Assembly (NCBI GenBank): GCA_943737045.1 | Contig: CALSFV010000006.1 | Span: 1,736,001 to 1,800,000 of the forward strand | Direction: 5' to 3' | From: Parapristionchus giblindavisi | Lineage: Eukaryota > Nematoda > Chromadorea > Rhabditida > Diplogasteridae | DNA: 64,000 nt | In this document: piece after piece, positions 1 to 14,754 of the stretch | Layout: each line of letters opens with the position of its first letter | How positions within the stretch are numbered: position 1 is the first letter of the stretch | Notes under the pieces: generated by a model | Database searches by the model: none | What the model saw: the letters and a program-made list of their open reading frames with translations, nothing else | Told to the model about the DNA's origin: nothing | Made by a program: the position numbers and the translations under genes

Positions 1-3000
1 CGATATCGAATAAAGATGTTTATGTGTTGTTGTGATCTTTGATCTTCTCTCAGTACTATATCGTATAATGATACTCTATTTGTGATGAAGACGAATATAA
101 TGGATTTAATTATATATCTATAGTTTCAGACCGAGTCTTTCGAGAAGTATGAGGCCTTCACGCATCATATTTATTGATCTACAGCGATGTAAACTCCACA
201 AGGTAATGCAGTGAATTATTGATTGACCGATATCGAATAAAGATGTTTACGTGTTGTTGTGATTTTAATCTTTGATCTTCTCTCAGTACTGTATCGTATT
301 ATGATACTGTATTTGTGATGAAGACGAAAATAATGGATTTAATTATATATCTATTGTTTCAGACCGAGTCTTTCGAGAAGTATGAGGCCTTCGCTCCTCA
401 TATTGATTGGCCTACAGCGATGTAAACTCCACAAGGTAATACAGTGAATTATTGATTGACCGATACCGAATAAAGATGTTTATGTGTTGTTGTGATTTTA
501 ATCTTTGATCTTCTCTCAGTACTGTATCGTATTATGATACTGTATTTGTGATGAAGACGAAAATAATGGATTTAATTATATATCTATTGTTTCAGACCGA
601 GTCTTTCCAGAAGTATGAGGCATTCACGCATCATATTTATTGATCTACAGCGATGTAAACTCCACAAGGTAATACAGTGAATTATTGATTGACCGATACC
701 GAATAAAGATGTTTATGTGTTGTTGTGATTTTAATCTTTGATCTTCTCTCCGTACTGTATCGTATTATGATACTGTATTTGTGATGAAGACGAAAATAAT
801 GGATTTAATTATATATCTCTTGTTTCAGACCGAGTCTTTCCAGAAGTATGAGGCCTTCACGCATATTTATTGATCTACATCGATGTAAACTCCACAAGGT
901 AATACAGTGAATTATTGATTGATCGATATCGAATAAAGATGTTTATGTGTTGTTGTGATTTTAATCTTTGATCTTCTCTCAGTACTGTATCGTATTATGA
1001 TACTGTATTTGTGATGAGGACGAAAATAATGGATTTAATTATATATCTATAGTTTCAGACCGAGTCTTTCCAGAAGTATGAGGCCTTCACGCATATTTAT
1101 TGATCTACAGCGATGTAAACTCCACAAGGTAATACAGTGAATTATTGATTGATCGATATCGAATAAAGATGTTTATGTGTTGTTGTGATCTTTGATCTTC
1201 TCTCAGTACTATATCGTATAATGATACTCTATTTGTGATGAAGACGAATATAATGGATTTAATTATATATCTATAGTTTCAGACCGAGTCTTTCGAGAAG
1301 TATGAGGCCTTCACGCATCATATTTATTGATCTACAGCGATGTAAACTCCACAAGGTAATGCAGTGAATTATTGATTGACCGATATCGAATAAAGATGTT
1401 TACGTGTTGTTGTGATTTTAATCTTTGATCTTCTCTCAGTACTGTATCGTATTATGATACTGTATTTGTGATGAAGACGAAAATAATGGATTTAATTATA
1501 TATCTATTGTTTCAGACCGAGTCTTTCGAGAAGTATGAGGCCTTCGCTCCTCATATTGATTGGCCTACAGCGATGTAAACTCCACAAGGTAATACAGTGA
1601 ATTATTGATTGATCGATATCGAATAAAGATGTTTATGTGTTGTTGTGATCTTTGATCTTCTCTCAGTACTATATCGTATAATGATACTCTATTTGTGATG
1701 AAGACGAATATAATGGATTTAATTATATATCTATAGTTTCAGACCGAGTCTTTCGAGAAGTATGAGGCCTTCACGCATCATATTTATTGATCTACAGCGA
1801 TGTAAACTCCACAAGGTAATGCAGTGAATTATTGATTGACCGATATCGAATAAAGATGTTTACGTGTTGTTGTGATTTTAATCTTTGATCTTCTCTCAGT
1901 ACTGTATCGTATTATGATACTGTATTTGTGATGAAGACGAAAATAATGGATTTAATTATATATCTATTGTTTCAGACCGAGTCTTTCGAGAAGTATGAGG
2001 CCTTCGCTCCTCATATTGATTGGCCTACAGCGATGTAAACTCCACAAGGTAATACAGTGAATTATTGATTGACCGATACCGAATAAAGATGTTTATGTGT
2101 TGTTGTGATTTTAATCTTTGATCTTCTCTCAGTACTGTATCGTATTATGATACTGTATTTGTGATGAAGACGAAAATAATGGATTTAATTATATATCTAT
2201 TGTTTCAGACCGAGTCTTTCCAGAAGTATGAGGCATTCACGCATCATATTTATTGATCTACAGCGATGTAAACTCCACAAGGTAATACAGTGAATTATTG
2301 ATTGACCGATACCGAATAAAGATGTTTATGTGTTGTTGTGATTTTAATCTTTGATCTTCTCTCCGTACTGTATCGTATTATGATACTGTATTTGTGATGA
2401 AGACGAAAATAATGGATTTAATTATATATCTCTTGTTCCAGACCGAGTCTTTCCAGAAGTATGAGGCCTTCACGCATATTTATTGATCTACAGCGATGTA
2501 AACTCCACAAGGTAATACAGTGAATTATTGATTGATCGATATCGAATAAAGATGTTTATGTGTTGTTGTGATTTTAATCTTTGATCTTCTCTCAGTACTG
2601 TATCGTATTATGATACTGTATTTGTGATGAGGACGAAAATAATGGATTTAATTATATATCTATAGTTTCAGACCGAGTCTTTCCAGAAGTATGAGGCCTT
2701 CACGCATATTTATTGATCTACAGCGATGTAAACTCCACAAGGTAATACAGTGAATTATTGATTGATCGATATCGAATAAAGATGTTTATGTGTTGTTGTG
2801 ATCTTTGATCTTCTCTCAGTACTATATCGTATAATGATACTCTATTTGTGATGAAGACGAATATAATGGATTTAATTATATATCTATAGTTTCAGACCGA
2901 GTCTTTCGAGAAGTATGAGGCCTTCACGCATCATATTTATTGATCTACAGCGATGTAAACTCCACAAGGTAATGCAGTGAATTATTGATTGACCGATATC

Positions 3001-4970
3001 GAATAAAGATGTTTACGTGTTGTTGTGATTTTAATCTTTGATCTTCTCTCAGTACTGTATCGTATTATGATACTGTATTTGTGATGAAGACGAAAATAAT
3101 GGATTTAATTATATATCTATTGTTTCAGACCGAGTCTTTCGAGAAGTATGAGGCCTTCGCTCCTCATATTGATTGGCCTACAGCGATGTAAACTCCACAA
3201 GGTAATACAGTGAATTATTGATTGACCGATAGCGAATAAAGATGTTTATGTGTTGTTGTGATTTTAATCTTTGATCTTCTCTCAGTACTGTATCGTATTA
3301 TGATACTGTATTTGTGATGAAGACGAAAATAATGGATTTAATTATATATCTATTGTTTCAGACCGAGTCTTTCCAGAAGTATGAGGCATTCACGCATCAT
3401 ATTTATTGATCTACAGCGATGTAAACTCCACAAGGTAATACAGTGAATTATTGATTGACCGATACCGAATAAAGATGTTTATGTGTTGTTGTGATTTTAA
3501 TCTTTGATCTTCTCTCCGTACTGTATCGTATTATGATACTGTATTTGTGATGAAGACGAAAATAATGGATTTAATGATATATCTCTTGTTCCAGACCGAG
3601 TCTTTCCAGAAGTATGAGGCCTTCACGCATATTTATTGATCTACAGCGATGTAAACTCCACAAGGTAATACAGTGAATTATTGATTGATCGATATCGAAT
3701 AAAGATGTTTATGTGTTGTTGTGATTTTAATCTTTGATCTTCTCTCAGTACTGTATCGTATTATGATACTGTATTTGTGATGAGGACGAAAATAATGGAT
3801 TTAATTATATATCTATAGTTTCAGACCGAGTCTTTCCAGAAGTATGAGGCCTTCACGCATATTTATTGATCTACAGCGATGTAAACTCCACAAGGTAATA
3901 CAGTGAATTATTGATTGATCGATATCGAATAAAGATGTTTATGTGTTGTTGTGATCTTTGATCTTCTCTCAGTACTATATCGTATAATGATACTCTATTT
4001 GTGATGAAGACGAATATAATGGATTTAATTATATATCTATAGTTTCAGACCGAGTCTTTCGAGAAGTATGAGGCCTTCACGCATCATATTTATTGATCTA
4101 CAGCGATGTAAACTCCACAAGGTAATGCAGTGAATTATTGATTGACCGATATCGAATAAAGATGTTTACGTGTTGTTGTGATTTTAATCTTTGATCTTCT
4201 CTCAGTACTGTATCGTATTATGATACTGTATTTGTGATGAAGACGAAAATAATGGATTTAATTATATATCTATTGTTTCAGACCGAGTCTTTCGAGAAGT
4301 ATGAGGCCTTCGCTCCTCATATTGATTGGCCTACAGCGATGTAAACTCCACAAGGTAATACAGTGAATTATTGATTGACCGATACCGAATAAAGATGTTT
4401 ATGTGTTGTTGTGATTTTAATCTTTGATCTTCTCTCAGTACTGTATCGTATTATGATACTGTATTTGTGATGAAGACGAAAATAATGGATTTAATTATAT
4501 ATCTATTGTTTCAGACCGAGTCTTTCCAGAAGTATGAGGCATTCACGCATCATATTTATTGATCTACAGCGATGTAAACTCCACAAGGTAATACAGTGAA
4601 TTATTGATTGACCGATACCGAATAAAGATGTTTATGTGTTGTTGTGATTTTAATCTTTGATCTTCTCTCCGTACTGTATCGTATTATGATACTGTATTTG
4701 TGATGAAGACGAAAATAATGGATTTAATTATATATCTCTTGTTCCAGACCGAGTCTTTCCAGAAGTATGAGGCCTTCACGCATATTTATTGATCTACAGC
4801 GATGTAAACTCCACAAGGTAATACAGTGAATTATTGATTGATCGATATCGAATAAAGATGTTTATGTGTTGTTGTGATTTTAATCTTTGATCTTCTCTCA
4901 GTACTGTATCGTATTATGATACTGTATTTGTGATGAGGACGAAAATAATGGATTTAATTATATATCTATA
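1..4970 (+). repeat. Higher-order repeat, five-monomer unit of 1153 bp
   Basis: The diagnostic variant CAGTACTATA starts at 51, 1204, 1664, 2817 and 3970. The spacings are 1153, 460, 1153 and 1153 bp. The 1153-bp unit equals 227+233+233+230+230, that is five monomers of three length classes in fixed order. The 460-bp step is a two-monomer partial copy (227+233). Copies are nearly identical; single-base differences include GATAGCGAA at about 3229 and TTTAATGATATA at about 3571. This is the pattern produced by repeated unequal exchange. Confidence 0.85.
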
Positions 4971-5089
4971 GTTTCAGACCGAGTCTTTCGAGAAGTATGA
5001 GGCCTTCACGCATCATATTTATTGATCTACAGCGATGTAAACTCCACAAGGTAATGCAGTGAATTATTGATTGACCGATACCGAATAAA

Positions 5090-6960
5090 GATGTTTATGT
5101 GTTGTTGTGATTTTAATCTTTGATCTTCTCTCAGTACTGTATCGTATTATGATACTGTATTTGTGATGAAGACGAAAATAATGGATTTAATTATATATCT
5201 ATTGTTTCAGACCGAGTCTTTCCAGAAGTATGAGGCATTCACGCATCATATTTATTGATCTACAGCGATGTAAACTCCACAAGGTAATACAGTGAATTAT
5301 TGATTGACCGATACCGAATAAAGATGTTTATGTGTTGTTGTGATTTTAATCTTTGATCTTCTCTCAGTACTGTATCGTATTATGATACTGTATTTGTGAT
5401 GAGGACGAAAATAATGGATTTAATTATATATCTATAGTTTCAGACCGAGTCTTTCGAGAAGTATGAGGCCTTCACGCATCATATTTATTGATCTACAGCG
5501 ATGTAAACTCCACAAGGTAATGCAGTGAATTATTGATTGACCGATATCGAATAAAGATGTTTACGTGTTGTTGTGATTTTAATCTTTGATCTTCTCTCAG
5601 TACTGTATCGTATTATGATACTGTATTTGTGATGAAGACGAAAATAATGGATTTAATTATATATCTATTGTTTCAGACCGAGTCTTTCGAGAAGTATGAG
5701 GCCTTCGCTCCTCATATTGATTGGCCTACAGCGATGTAAACTCCACAAGGTAATACAGTGAATTATTGATTGACCGATACCGAATAAAGATGTTTATGTG
5801 TTGTTGTGATTTTAATCTTTGATCTTCTCTCAGTACTGTATCGTATTATGATACTGTATTTGTGATGAAGACGAAAATAATAGATTTAATTATATATCTA
5901 TTGTTTCAGACCGAGTCTTTCGAGAAGTATGAGGCCTTCACGCATCATATTTATTGATCTACAGCGATGTAAACTCCACAAGGTAATGCAGTGAATTATT
6001 GATTGACCGATACCGAATAAAGATGTTTATGTGTTGTTGTGATTTTAATCTTTGATCTTCTCTCAGTACTGTATCGTATTATGATACTGTATTTGTGATG
6101 AAGACGAAAATAATGGATTTAATTATATATCTATTGTTTCAGACCGAGTCTTTCCAGAAGTATGAGGCATTCACGCATCATATTTATTGATCTACAGCGA
6201 TGTAAACTCCACAAGGTAATACAGTGAATTATTGATTGACCGATACCGAATAAAGATGTTTATGTGTTGTTGTGATTTTAATCTTTGATCTTCTCTCAGT
6301 ACTGTATCGTATTATGATACTGTATTTGTGATGAGGACGAAAATAATGGATTTAATTATATATCTATAGTTTCAGACCGAGTCTTTCGAGAAGTATGAGG
6401 CCTTCACGCATCATATTTATTGATCTACAGCGATGTAAACTCCACAAGGTAATGCAGTGAATTATTGATTGACCGATATCGAATAAAGATGTTTACGTGT
6501 TGTTGTGATTTTAATCTTTGATCTTCTCTCAGTACTGTATCGTATTATGATACTGTATTTGTGATGAAGACGAAAATAATGGATTTAATTATATATCTAT
6601 TGTTTCAGACCGAGTCTTTCGAGAAGTATGAGGCCTTCGCTCCTCATATTGATTGGCCTACAGCGATGTAAACTCCACAAGGTAATACAGTGAATTATTG
6701 ATTGACCGATACCGAATAAAGATGTTTATGTGTTGTTGTGATTTTAATCTTTGATCTTCTCTCAGTACTGTATCGTATTATGATACTGTATTTGTGATGA
6801 AGACGAAAATAATAGATTTAATTATATATCTATTGTTTCAGACCGAGTCTTTCGAGAAGTATGAGGCCTTCACGCATCATATTTATTGATCTACAGCGAT
6901 GTAAACTCCACAAGCTAATGCAGTGAATTATTGATTGACCGATATCGAATAAAGATGTTT
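5090..6960 (+). repeat. Higher-order repeat, four-monomer unit of 932 bp
   Basis: The TTTACG variant recurs at 5561 and 6493, an offset of exactly 932 bp (4 x 233). The surrounding monomers match in order, including the AATAATAGATTT variant near 5875 and 6810. Two adjacent copies are present, and the exact ends cannot be fixed because the junctions lie inside monomers. Just downstream, a two-monomer (466-bp) doublet is repeated at about 7630 and 8096. Confidence 0.75.
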
Positions 6961-7773
6961 ATGTGTTGTTGTGATTTTAATCTTTGATCTTCTCTCAGTA
7001 CTATATCGTATAATGATACTCTATTTGTGATGAAGACGAATATAATAGATTTAATTATATATCTATAGTTTCAGACCGAGTCTTTCGAGAAGTATGAGGC
7101 CTTCACGCATCATATTTATTGATCTACAGCGATGTAAACTCCACAAGGTAATGCAGTGAATTATTGATTGACCGATATCGAATAAAGATGTTTACGTGTT
7201 GTTGTGATTTTAATCTTTGATCTTCTCTCAGTACTGTATCGTATTATGATACTGTATTTGTGATGAAGACGAAAATAATGGATTTAATTATATATCTATT
7301 GTTTCAGACCGAGTCTTTCGAGAAGTATGAGGCTTTCGCTCCTCATATTGATTGGCCTACAGCGATGTAAACTCCACAAGGTAATACAGTGAATTATTGA
7401 TTGACCGATACCGAATAAAGATGTTTATGTGTTGTTGTGATTTTAATCTTTGATCTTCTCTCAGTACTGTATCGTATTATGATACTGTATTTGTGATGAA
7501 GACGAAAATAATGGATTTAATTATATATCTATTGTTTCAGACCGAGTCTTTCCAGAAGTATGAGGCCTTCACGCATCATATTTATTGATCTACAGCGATG
7601 TAAACTCCACAAGGTAATATAGTGAATTATTGATTGACCGATACCGAATAAAGATGTTTATGTGTTGTTGTGATTTTAATCTTAAATCTTCTCTCAGTAA
7701 TGTATCGTATTATGATACTGTATTTGTGATGAAGACGAACATAATGGATTTAATTATATATCTATTGTTTCAG

Positions 7774-7910
7774 ACCGAGTCTTTCGAGAAGTATGAGGCC
7801 TTCGCTCCTCATATTGATTGGCCTACAGCGATGTAAACTCCACAAGGTAATACAGTGAATTATTGATTGACCGATACCGAATAAAGATGTTTATGTGTTG
7901 TTGTGATTTT
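7774..7910 (+). other. Exemplar of the terminal-exon-like part of the satellite monomer
   Basis: In this monomer a TTGTTTCAG, identical to a nematode 3' splice site, ends at 7773. An open frame follows that reads TESFEKYEAFAPHIDWPTAM and stops at TAA 7834-7836. An AATAAA lies at 7880-7885, followed by a GT-rich run (TGTTTATGTGTTGTTGTG). A donor-like AAG/GTAATA sits at 7846-7847, so the rest of the monomer also reads as a 160-bp intron from GTAATA to TTTCAG. The arrangement recurs in nearly every monomer, though some lose AATAAA (GAACAAAG near 25534, GAATGAAG near 10211, GAATAATG near 44526). The likeness is visible in the sequence. That the satellite arose from a real gene's last exon is my inference. 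Confidence 0.45.
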
Positions 7911-8469
7911 AATCTTTGATCTTCTCTCAGTACTGTATCGTATTATGATACTGTATTTGTGATGAAGACGAAAATAATAGATTTAATTATATATCTATTG
8001 TTTCAGACCGAGTCTTTCGAGAAGTATGAGGCCTTCACGCATCATATTTATTGATCTACAGCGATGTAAACTCCACAAGGTAATATAGTGAATTATTGAT
8101 TGACCGATACCGAATAAAGATGTTTATGTGTTGTTGTGATTTTAATCTTAAATCTTCTCTCAGTAATGTATCGTATTATGATACTGTATTTGTGATGAAG
8201 ACGAACATAATGGATTTAATTATATATCTATTGTTTCAGACCGAGTCTTTCGAGAAGTATGAGGCCTTCGCTCCTCATATTGATTGGCCTACAGCGATGT
8301 AAACTCCACAAGGTAATACAGTGAATTATTGATTGACCGATACCGAATAAAGATGTTTATGTGTTGTTGTGATTTTAATCTTTGATCTTCTCTCAGTACT
8401 GTATCGTATTATGATACTGTATTTGTGATGAAGACGAAAATAATAGATTTAATTATATATCTATTGTTT

Positions 8470-11400
8470 CAGACCGAGTCTTTCGAGAAGTATGAGGCCT
8501 TCACGCATCATATTTATTGATCTACAGCGATGTAAACTCCACAAGGTAATGCAGTGAATTATTGATTGACCGATATCGAATAAAGATGTTTATGTGTTGT
8601 TGTGATTTTAATCTTTGATCTTCTCTCAGTACTATATCGTATAATGATACTCTATTTGTGATGAAGACGAATATAATGGATTTAATTATATATCTATAGT
8701 TTCAGACCGAGTCTTTCGAGAAGTATGAGGCCTTCACGCATCATATTTATTGATCTACAGCGATGTAAACTCCACAAGGTAATGCAGTGAATTATTGATT
8801 GACCGATATCGAATAAAGATGTTTACGTGTTGTTGTGATTTTAATCTTTGATCTTCTCTCAGTACTGTATCGTATTATGATACTGTATTTGTGATGAAGA
8901 CGAACATAATGGATTTAATTATATATCTATTGTTTCAGACCGAGTCTTTCGAGAAGTATGAGGCCTTCGCTCCTCATATTGATTGGCCTACAGCGATGTA
9001 AACTCCACAAGGTAATACAGTGAATTATTGATTGACCGATACCGAATAAAGATGTTTATGTGTTGTTGTGATTTTAATCTTTGATCTTCTCTCAGTACTG
9101 TATCGTATTATGATACTGCATTTGTGATGAAGACGAAAATAATGGATTTAATTATATATCTATTGTTTCAGACCGAGTCTTTCCAGAAGTATGAGGCCTT
9201 CACGCATCATATTTATTGATCTACAGCGATGTAAACTCCACAAGGTAATACAGTGAATTATTGATTGACCGATACCGAATAAAGATGTTTATGTGTTGTT
9301 GTGATTTTAATCTTAAATCTTCTCTCAGTAATGTATCGTATTATGATACTGTATTTGTGATGAAGACGAACATAATGGATTTAATTATATATCAATTGTT
9401 TCAGACCGAGTCTTTCGAGAAGTATGAGGCCTTCGCTCCTCATATTGATTGGTCTACAGCGATGTAAACTCCACAAGGTAATACAGTGAATTATTGATTG
9501 ACCGATACCGAATAAAGATGTTTTTGTGTTGTTGTGATTTTAATCTTAAATCTTCTCTCAGTACTGTATCGTATTATGATACTGTATTTGTGATGAAGAC
9601 GAAAATAACGGATTTAATTATATATCTATTGTTTCAGACCGAGTCTTTCCAGAAGTATGAGGCCTTCACGCATCATATTTATTGATCTACAGCGATGTAA
9701 ACTCCACAAGGTAATACAGTGAATTATTGATTGACCGATACCGAATAAAGATGTTTATGTGTTGTTGTGATTTTAATCTTTGATCTTCTCTCCGTACTGT
9801 ATCGTATTATGATACTGTATTTGTGATGAAGACGAAAATAATGGATTTAATTATATATCTCTTGTTTCAGACCGAGTCTTTCCAGAAGTATGAGGCCTTC
9901 ACGCATCATATTTATTGATCTACAGCGATGTAAACTCCACAAGGTAATACAGTGAATTATTGATTGACCGATATCGAATAAAGATGTTTACGTGTTGTTG
10001 TGATTTTAATCTTTGATCTTCTCTCAGTACTGTATCGTATTATGATAATGTATTTGTGATGAAGACGAAAATAACGGATTTAATTATATATCTATTGTTT
10101 CAGACCGAGTCTTTCGAGAAGTATGAGGCCTTCGCTCCTCATATTGATTGGCCTACAGCGATGTAAACTCCACAAGGTAATACAGTGAATTATTGATTGA
10201 CCGATACCGAATGAAGATGTTTATGTGTTGTTGTGATTTTAATCTTTGATCTTCTCTCAGTACTGTATCGTATTATGATACTGTATTTGTGATGAAGACG
10301 AAAATAATGGATTTAATTATATATCTCTTGTTTCAGACCGAGTCTTTCCAGAAGTATGAGGCCTTCACGCATCATATTTATTGATCTACAGCGATGTAAA
10401 CTCCACAAGGTAATACAGTGAATTATTGATTGACCGATACCGAATAAAGATGTTTACGTGTTGTTGTGATTTTAATCTTTGATCTTCTCTCAGTACTGTA
10501 TCGTATTATGATACTGTATTTGTGATGAAGACGAAAATAATGGATTTAATTATATATCTCTTGTTTCAGACCGAGTCTTTCCAGAAGTATGAGGCCTTCA
10601 CGCATCATATTTATTGATCTACAGCGATGTAAACTCCACAAGGTAATACAGTGAATTATTGATTGACCGATACCGAATAAAGATGTTTATGTGTTGTTGT
10701 GATTTTAATCTTTGATCTTCTCTCCGTACTGTATCGTATTATGATACTGTATTTGTGATGAAGACGAAAATAATGGATTTAATTATATATCTCTTGTTTC
10801 AGACCGAGTCTTTCCAGAAGTATGAGGCCTTCACGCATCATATTTATTGATCTACAGCGATGTAAACTCCACAAGGTAATACAGTGAATTATTGATTGAT
10901 CGATATCGAATAAAGATGTTTATGTGTTGTTGTGATTTTAATCTTTGATCTTCTCTCAGTACTGTATCGTATTATGATACTGTATTTGTGATGAGGACGA
11001 AAATAATGGATTTAATTATATATCTATAGTTTCAGACCGAGTCTTTCGAGAAGCATGAGGCCTTCACTCCTCATATTGATTGGTCTACAGCGATGTAAAC
11101 TCCACAAGGTAATGCAGTGAATTATTGATTGACCGATACCGAATAAAGATGTTTATGTGTTGTTGTGATCTTTGATCTTCTCTCAGTACTGTATCGTATA
11201 ATGATACTCTATTTGTGATGATGACGAATATAATGGATTTAATTAGATATCTATAGTTTCAGACCGAGTCTTTCGAGAAGTATGAGGCCTTCACGCATCA
11301 TATTTATTGATCTACAGCGATGTAAACTCCACAAGGTAATGCAGTGAATTATTGATTGACCGATATCGAATAAAGATGTTTAAGTGTTGTTGTGATTATA

Positions 11401-11920
11401 ATCTTTGATCTTCTCTCAGTACTGTATCGTATTATGATACTGTATTTGTGATGAAGACGAAAATAACGGATTTAATTATATATCTATTGTTTCAGACCGA
11501 GTCTTTCGAGAAGTATGAGGCCTTCGCTCCTCATATTGATTGGCCTACAGCGATGTAAACTCCACAAGGTAATACAGTGAATTATTGATTGACCGATACC
11601 GAATAAAGATGTTTATGTGTTGTTGTGATTTTAATCTTTGATCTTCTCTCCGTACTGTATCGTATTATGATACTGTATTTGTGATGAAGACGAAAATAAT
11701 GGATTTAATTATATATCTCTTGTTTCAGACCGAGTCTTTCCAGAAGTATGAGGCCTTCACGCATCATATTTATTGATCTACAGCGATGTAAACTCCACAA
11801 GGTAATACAGTGAATTATTGATTGACCGATACCGAATAAAGATGTTTATGTGTTGTTGTGATTTTAATCTTTGATCTTCTCTCAGTACTGTATCGTATTA
11901 TGATACTGTATTTGTGATGA
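8470..11920 (+). repeat. Large satellite block, first copy (second at about 14.8-18.4 kb)
   Basis: Variant order here is repeated at about 14755-18437. The offset is 6285 bp on the left (8536 to 14821, 9261 to 15546) and 6518 bp further right (GATGATGACG at 11217 and 17735). The change of exactly 233 bp means the second block gained one monomer, or the first lost one. The extra monomer lies around 15.8-16.2 kb, in the stretch carrying GTGTTGTAGTG. A related 1.3-kb stretch is also repeated at a 2563-bp offset (about 13010-14288 and 15573-16850). Boundaries are approximate. Confidence 0.7.
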
Positions 11921-14754
11921 AGACGAAAATAATGGATTTAATTATATATCTATTGTTTCAGACCGAGTCTTTCGAGAAGTATGAGGCTTTCGCTCCTCAT
12001 ATTGATTGTCCTACAGCGATGTAAACTCCACAAGGTAATACAGTGAATTATTGATTGACCGATACCGAATAAAGATGTTTATGTGTTGTTGTGATTTTAA
12101 TCTTTGATCTTCTCTCAGTACTGTATCGTATTATGATACTGTATTTGTGATGAAGACGAAAATAATGGATTTAATTATATATCTATTGTTTCAGACCGAG
12201 TCTTTCCAGAAGTATGAGGCCTTCACGCATCATATTTATTGATCTACAGCGATGTAAACTCCACAAGGTAATACAGTGAATTATTGATTGACCGATACCG
12301 AATAAAGATGTTTATGTGTTGTTGTGATTTTAATCTTAAATCTTCTCTCAGTAATGTATCGTATTATGATACTGTATTTGTGATGAAGACGAACATAATG
12401 GATTTAATTATATATCTATTGTTTCAGACCGAGTCTTTCGAGAAGTATGAGGCCTTCGCTCCTCATATTGATTGGCCTACAGCGATGTAAACTCCACAAG
12501 GTAATACAGTGAATTATTGATTGACCGATACCGAATAAAGATGTTTATGTGTTGTTGTGATTTTAATCTTTGATCTTCTCTCAGTACTGTATCGTATTAT
12601 GATACTGTATTTGTGATGAAGACGAAAATAATAGATTTAATTATATATCTATTGTTTCAGACCGAGTCTTTCGAGAAGTATGAGGCCTTCACGCATCATA
12701 TTTATTGATCTACAGCGATGTAAACTCCACAAGGTAATGCTGTGAATTATTGATTGACCGATATCGAATAAAGATGTTTATGTGTTGTTGTGATTTTAAT
12801 CTTTGATCTTCTCTCAGTACTATATCGTATAATGATACTCTATTTGTGATGAAGACGAATATAATGGATTTAATTATATATCTATAGTTTCAGACCGAGT
12901 CTTTCGAGAAGTATGAGGCCTTCACGCATCATATTTATTGATCTACAGCGATGTAAACTCCACAAGGTAATGCAGTGAATTATTGATTGACCGATATCGA
13001 ATAAAGATGTTTATGTGTTGTTGTGATTTTAATCTTAAATCTTCTCTCAGTAATGTATCGTATTATGATACTGTATTTGTGATGAAGACGAACATAATGG
13101 ATTTAATTATATATCAATTGTTTCAGACCGAGTCTTTCGAGAAGTATGAGGCCTTCGCTCCTCACATTGATTGGTCTACAGCGATGTAAACTCCACAAGG
13201 TAATACAGTGAATTATTGATTGACCGATACCGAATAAAGATGTTTTTGTGTTGTTGTGATTTTAATCTTAAATCTTCTCTCAGTACTGTATCGTATTATG
13301 ATACTGTATTTGTGATGAAGACGAAAATAACGGATTTAATTATATATCTATTGTTTCAGACCGAGTCTTTCGAGAAGTATGAGGCCTTCACGCATCATAT
13401 TGATTGGTCTACAGCGATGTAAACTCCACAAGGTAATACAGTGAATTATTGATTGACCGATATCGAATAAAGATGTTTACGTGTTGTAGTGATTTTAATC
13501 TTAAATCTTCTCTCAGTACTGTATCGTATTATGATACTGTATTTGTGATGAAGACGAAAATAATGGATTTAATTATATATCTCTTGTTTCAGACCGAGTC
13601 TTTCCAGAAGTATGAGGCCTTCACGCATCATATTTATTGATCTACAGCGATGTAAACTCCACAAGGTAATACAGTGAATTATTGATTGACCGATACCGAA
13701 TAAAGATGTTTATGTGTTGTTGTGATTTTAATCTTTGATCTTCTCTCCGTACTGTATCGTATTATGATACTGTATTTGTGATGAAGACGAAAATAATGGA
13801 TTTAATTATATATCTCTTGTTTCAGACCGAGTCTTTCCAGAAGTATGAGGCCTTCACGCATCATATTTATTGATCTACAGCGATGTAAACTCCACAAGGT
13901 AATACAGTGAATTATTGATTGACCGATATCGAATAAAGATGTTTACGTGTTGTTGTGATTTTAATCTTTGATCTTCTCTCAGTACTGTATCGTATTATGA
14001 TAATGTATTTGTGATGAAGACGAAAATAACGGATTTAATTATATATCTATTGTTTCAGACCGAGTCTTTCGAGAAGTATGAGGCCTTCGCTCCTCATATT
14101 GATTGGCCTACAGCGATGTAAACTCCACAAGGTAATACAGTGAATTATTGATTGACCGATACCGAATAAAGATGTTTATGTGTTGTTGTGATTTTAATCT
14201 TTGATCTTCTCTCAGTACTGTATCGTATTATGATACTGTATTTGTGATGAAGACGAAAATAATGGATTTAATTATATATCTCTTGTTTCAGACCGAGTCT
14301 TTCCAGAAGTATGAGGCCTTCACGCATCATATTTATTGATCTACAGCGATGTAAACTCCACAAGGTAATACAGTGAATTATTGATTGACCGATACCGAAT
14401 AAAGATGTTTACGTGTTGTTGTGATTTTAATCTTTGATCTTCTCTCAGTACTGTATCGTATTATGATACTGTATTTGTGATGAAGACGAAAATAATGGAT
14501 TTAATTATATATCTCTTGTTTCAGACCGAGTCTTTCGAGAAGTATGAGGCCTTCACGCATCATATTTATTGATCTACAGCGATGTAAACTCCACAAGGTA
14601 ATACAGTGAATTATTGATTGACCGATACCGAATAAAGATGTTTATGTGTTGTTGTGATTTTAATCTTTGATCTTCTCTCAGTACTGTATCGTATTATGAT
14701 ACTGCATTTGTGATGAAGACGAAAATAATGGATTTAATTATATATCTATTGTTT

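Noticed and set aside
7630..7836. Repeated 63-68-codon open frames across the satellite (and one inverted at 54415-54606)
   Set aside because: They begin at TTG rather than ATG, exist only in monomers where CTTTGATCTT has become CTTAAATCTT, and most of the frame lies in the intron-like part. Nothing suggests translation.
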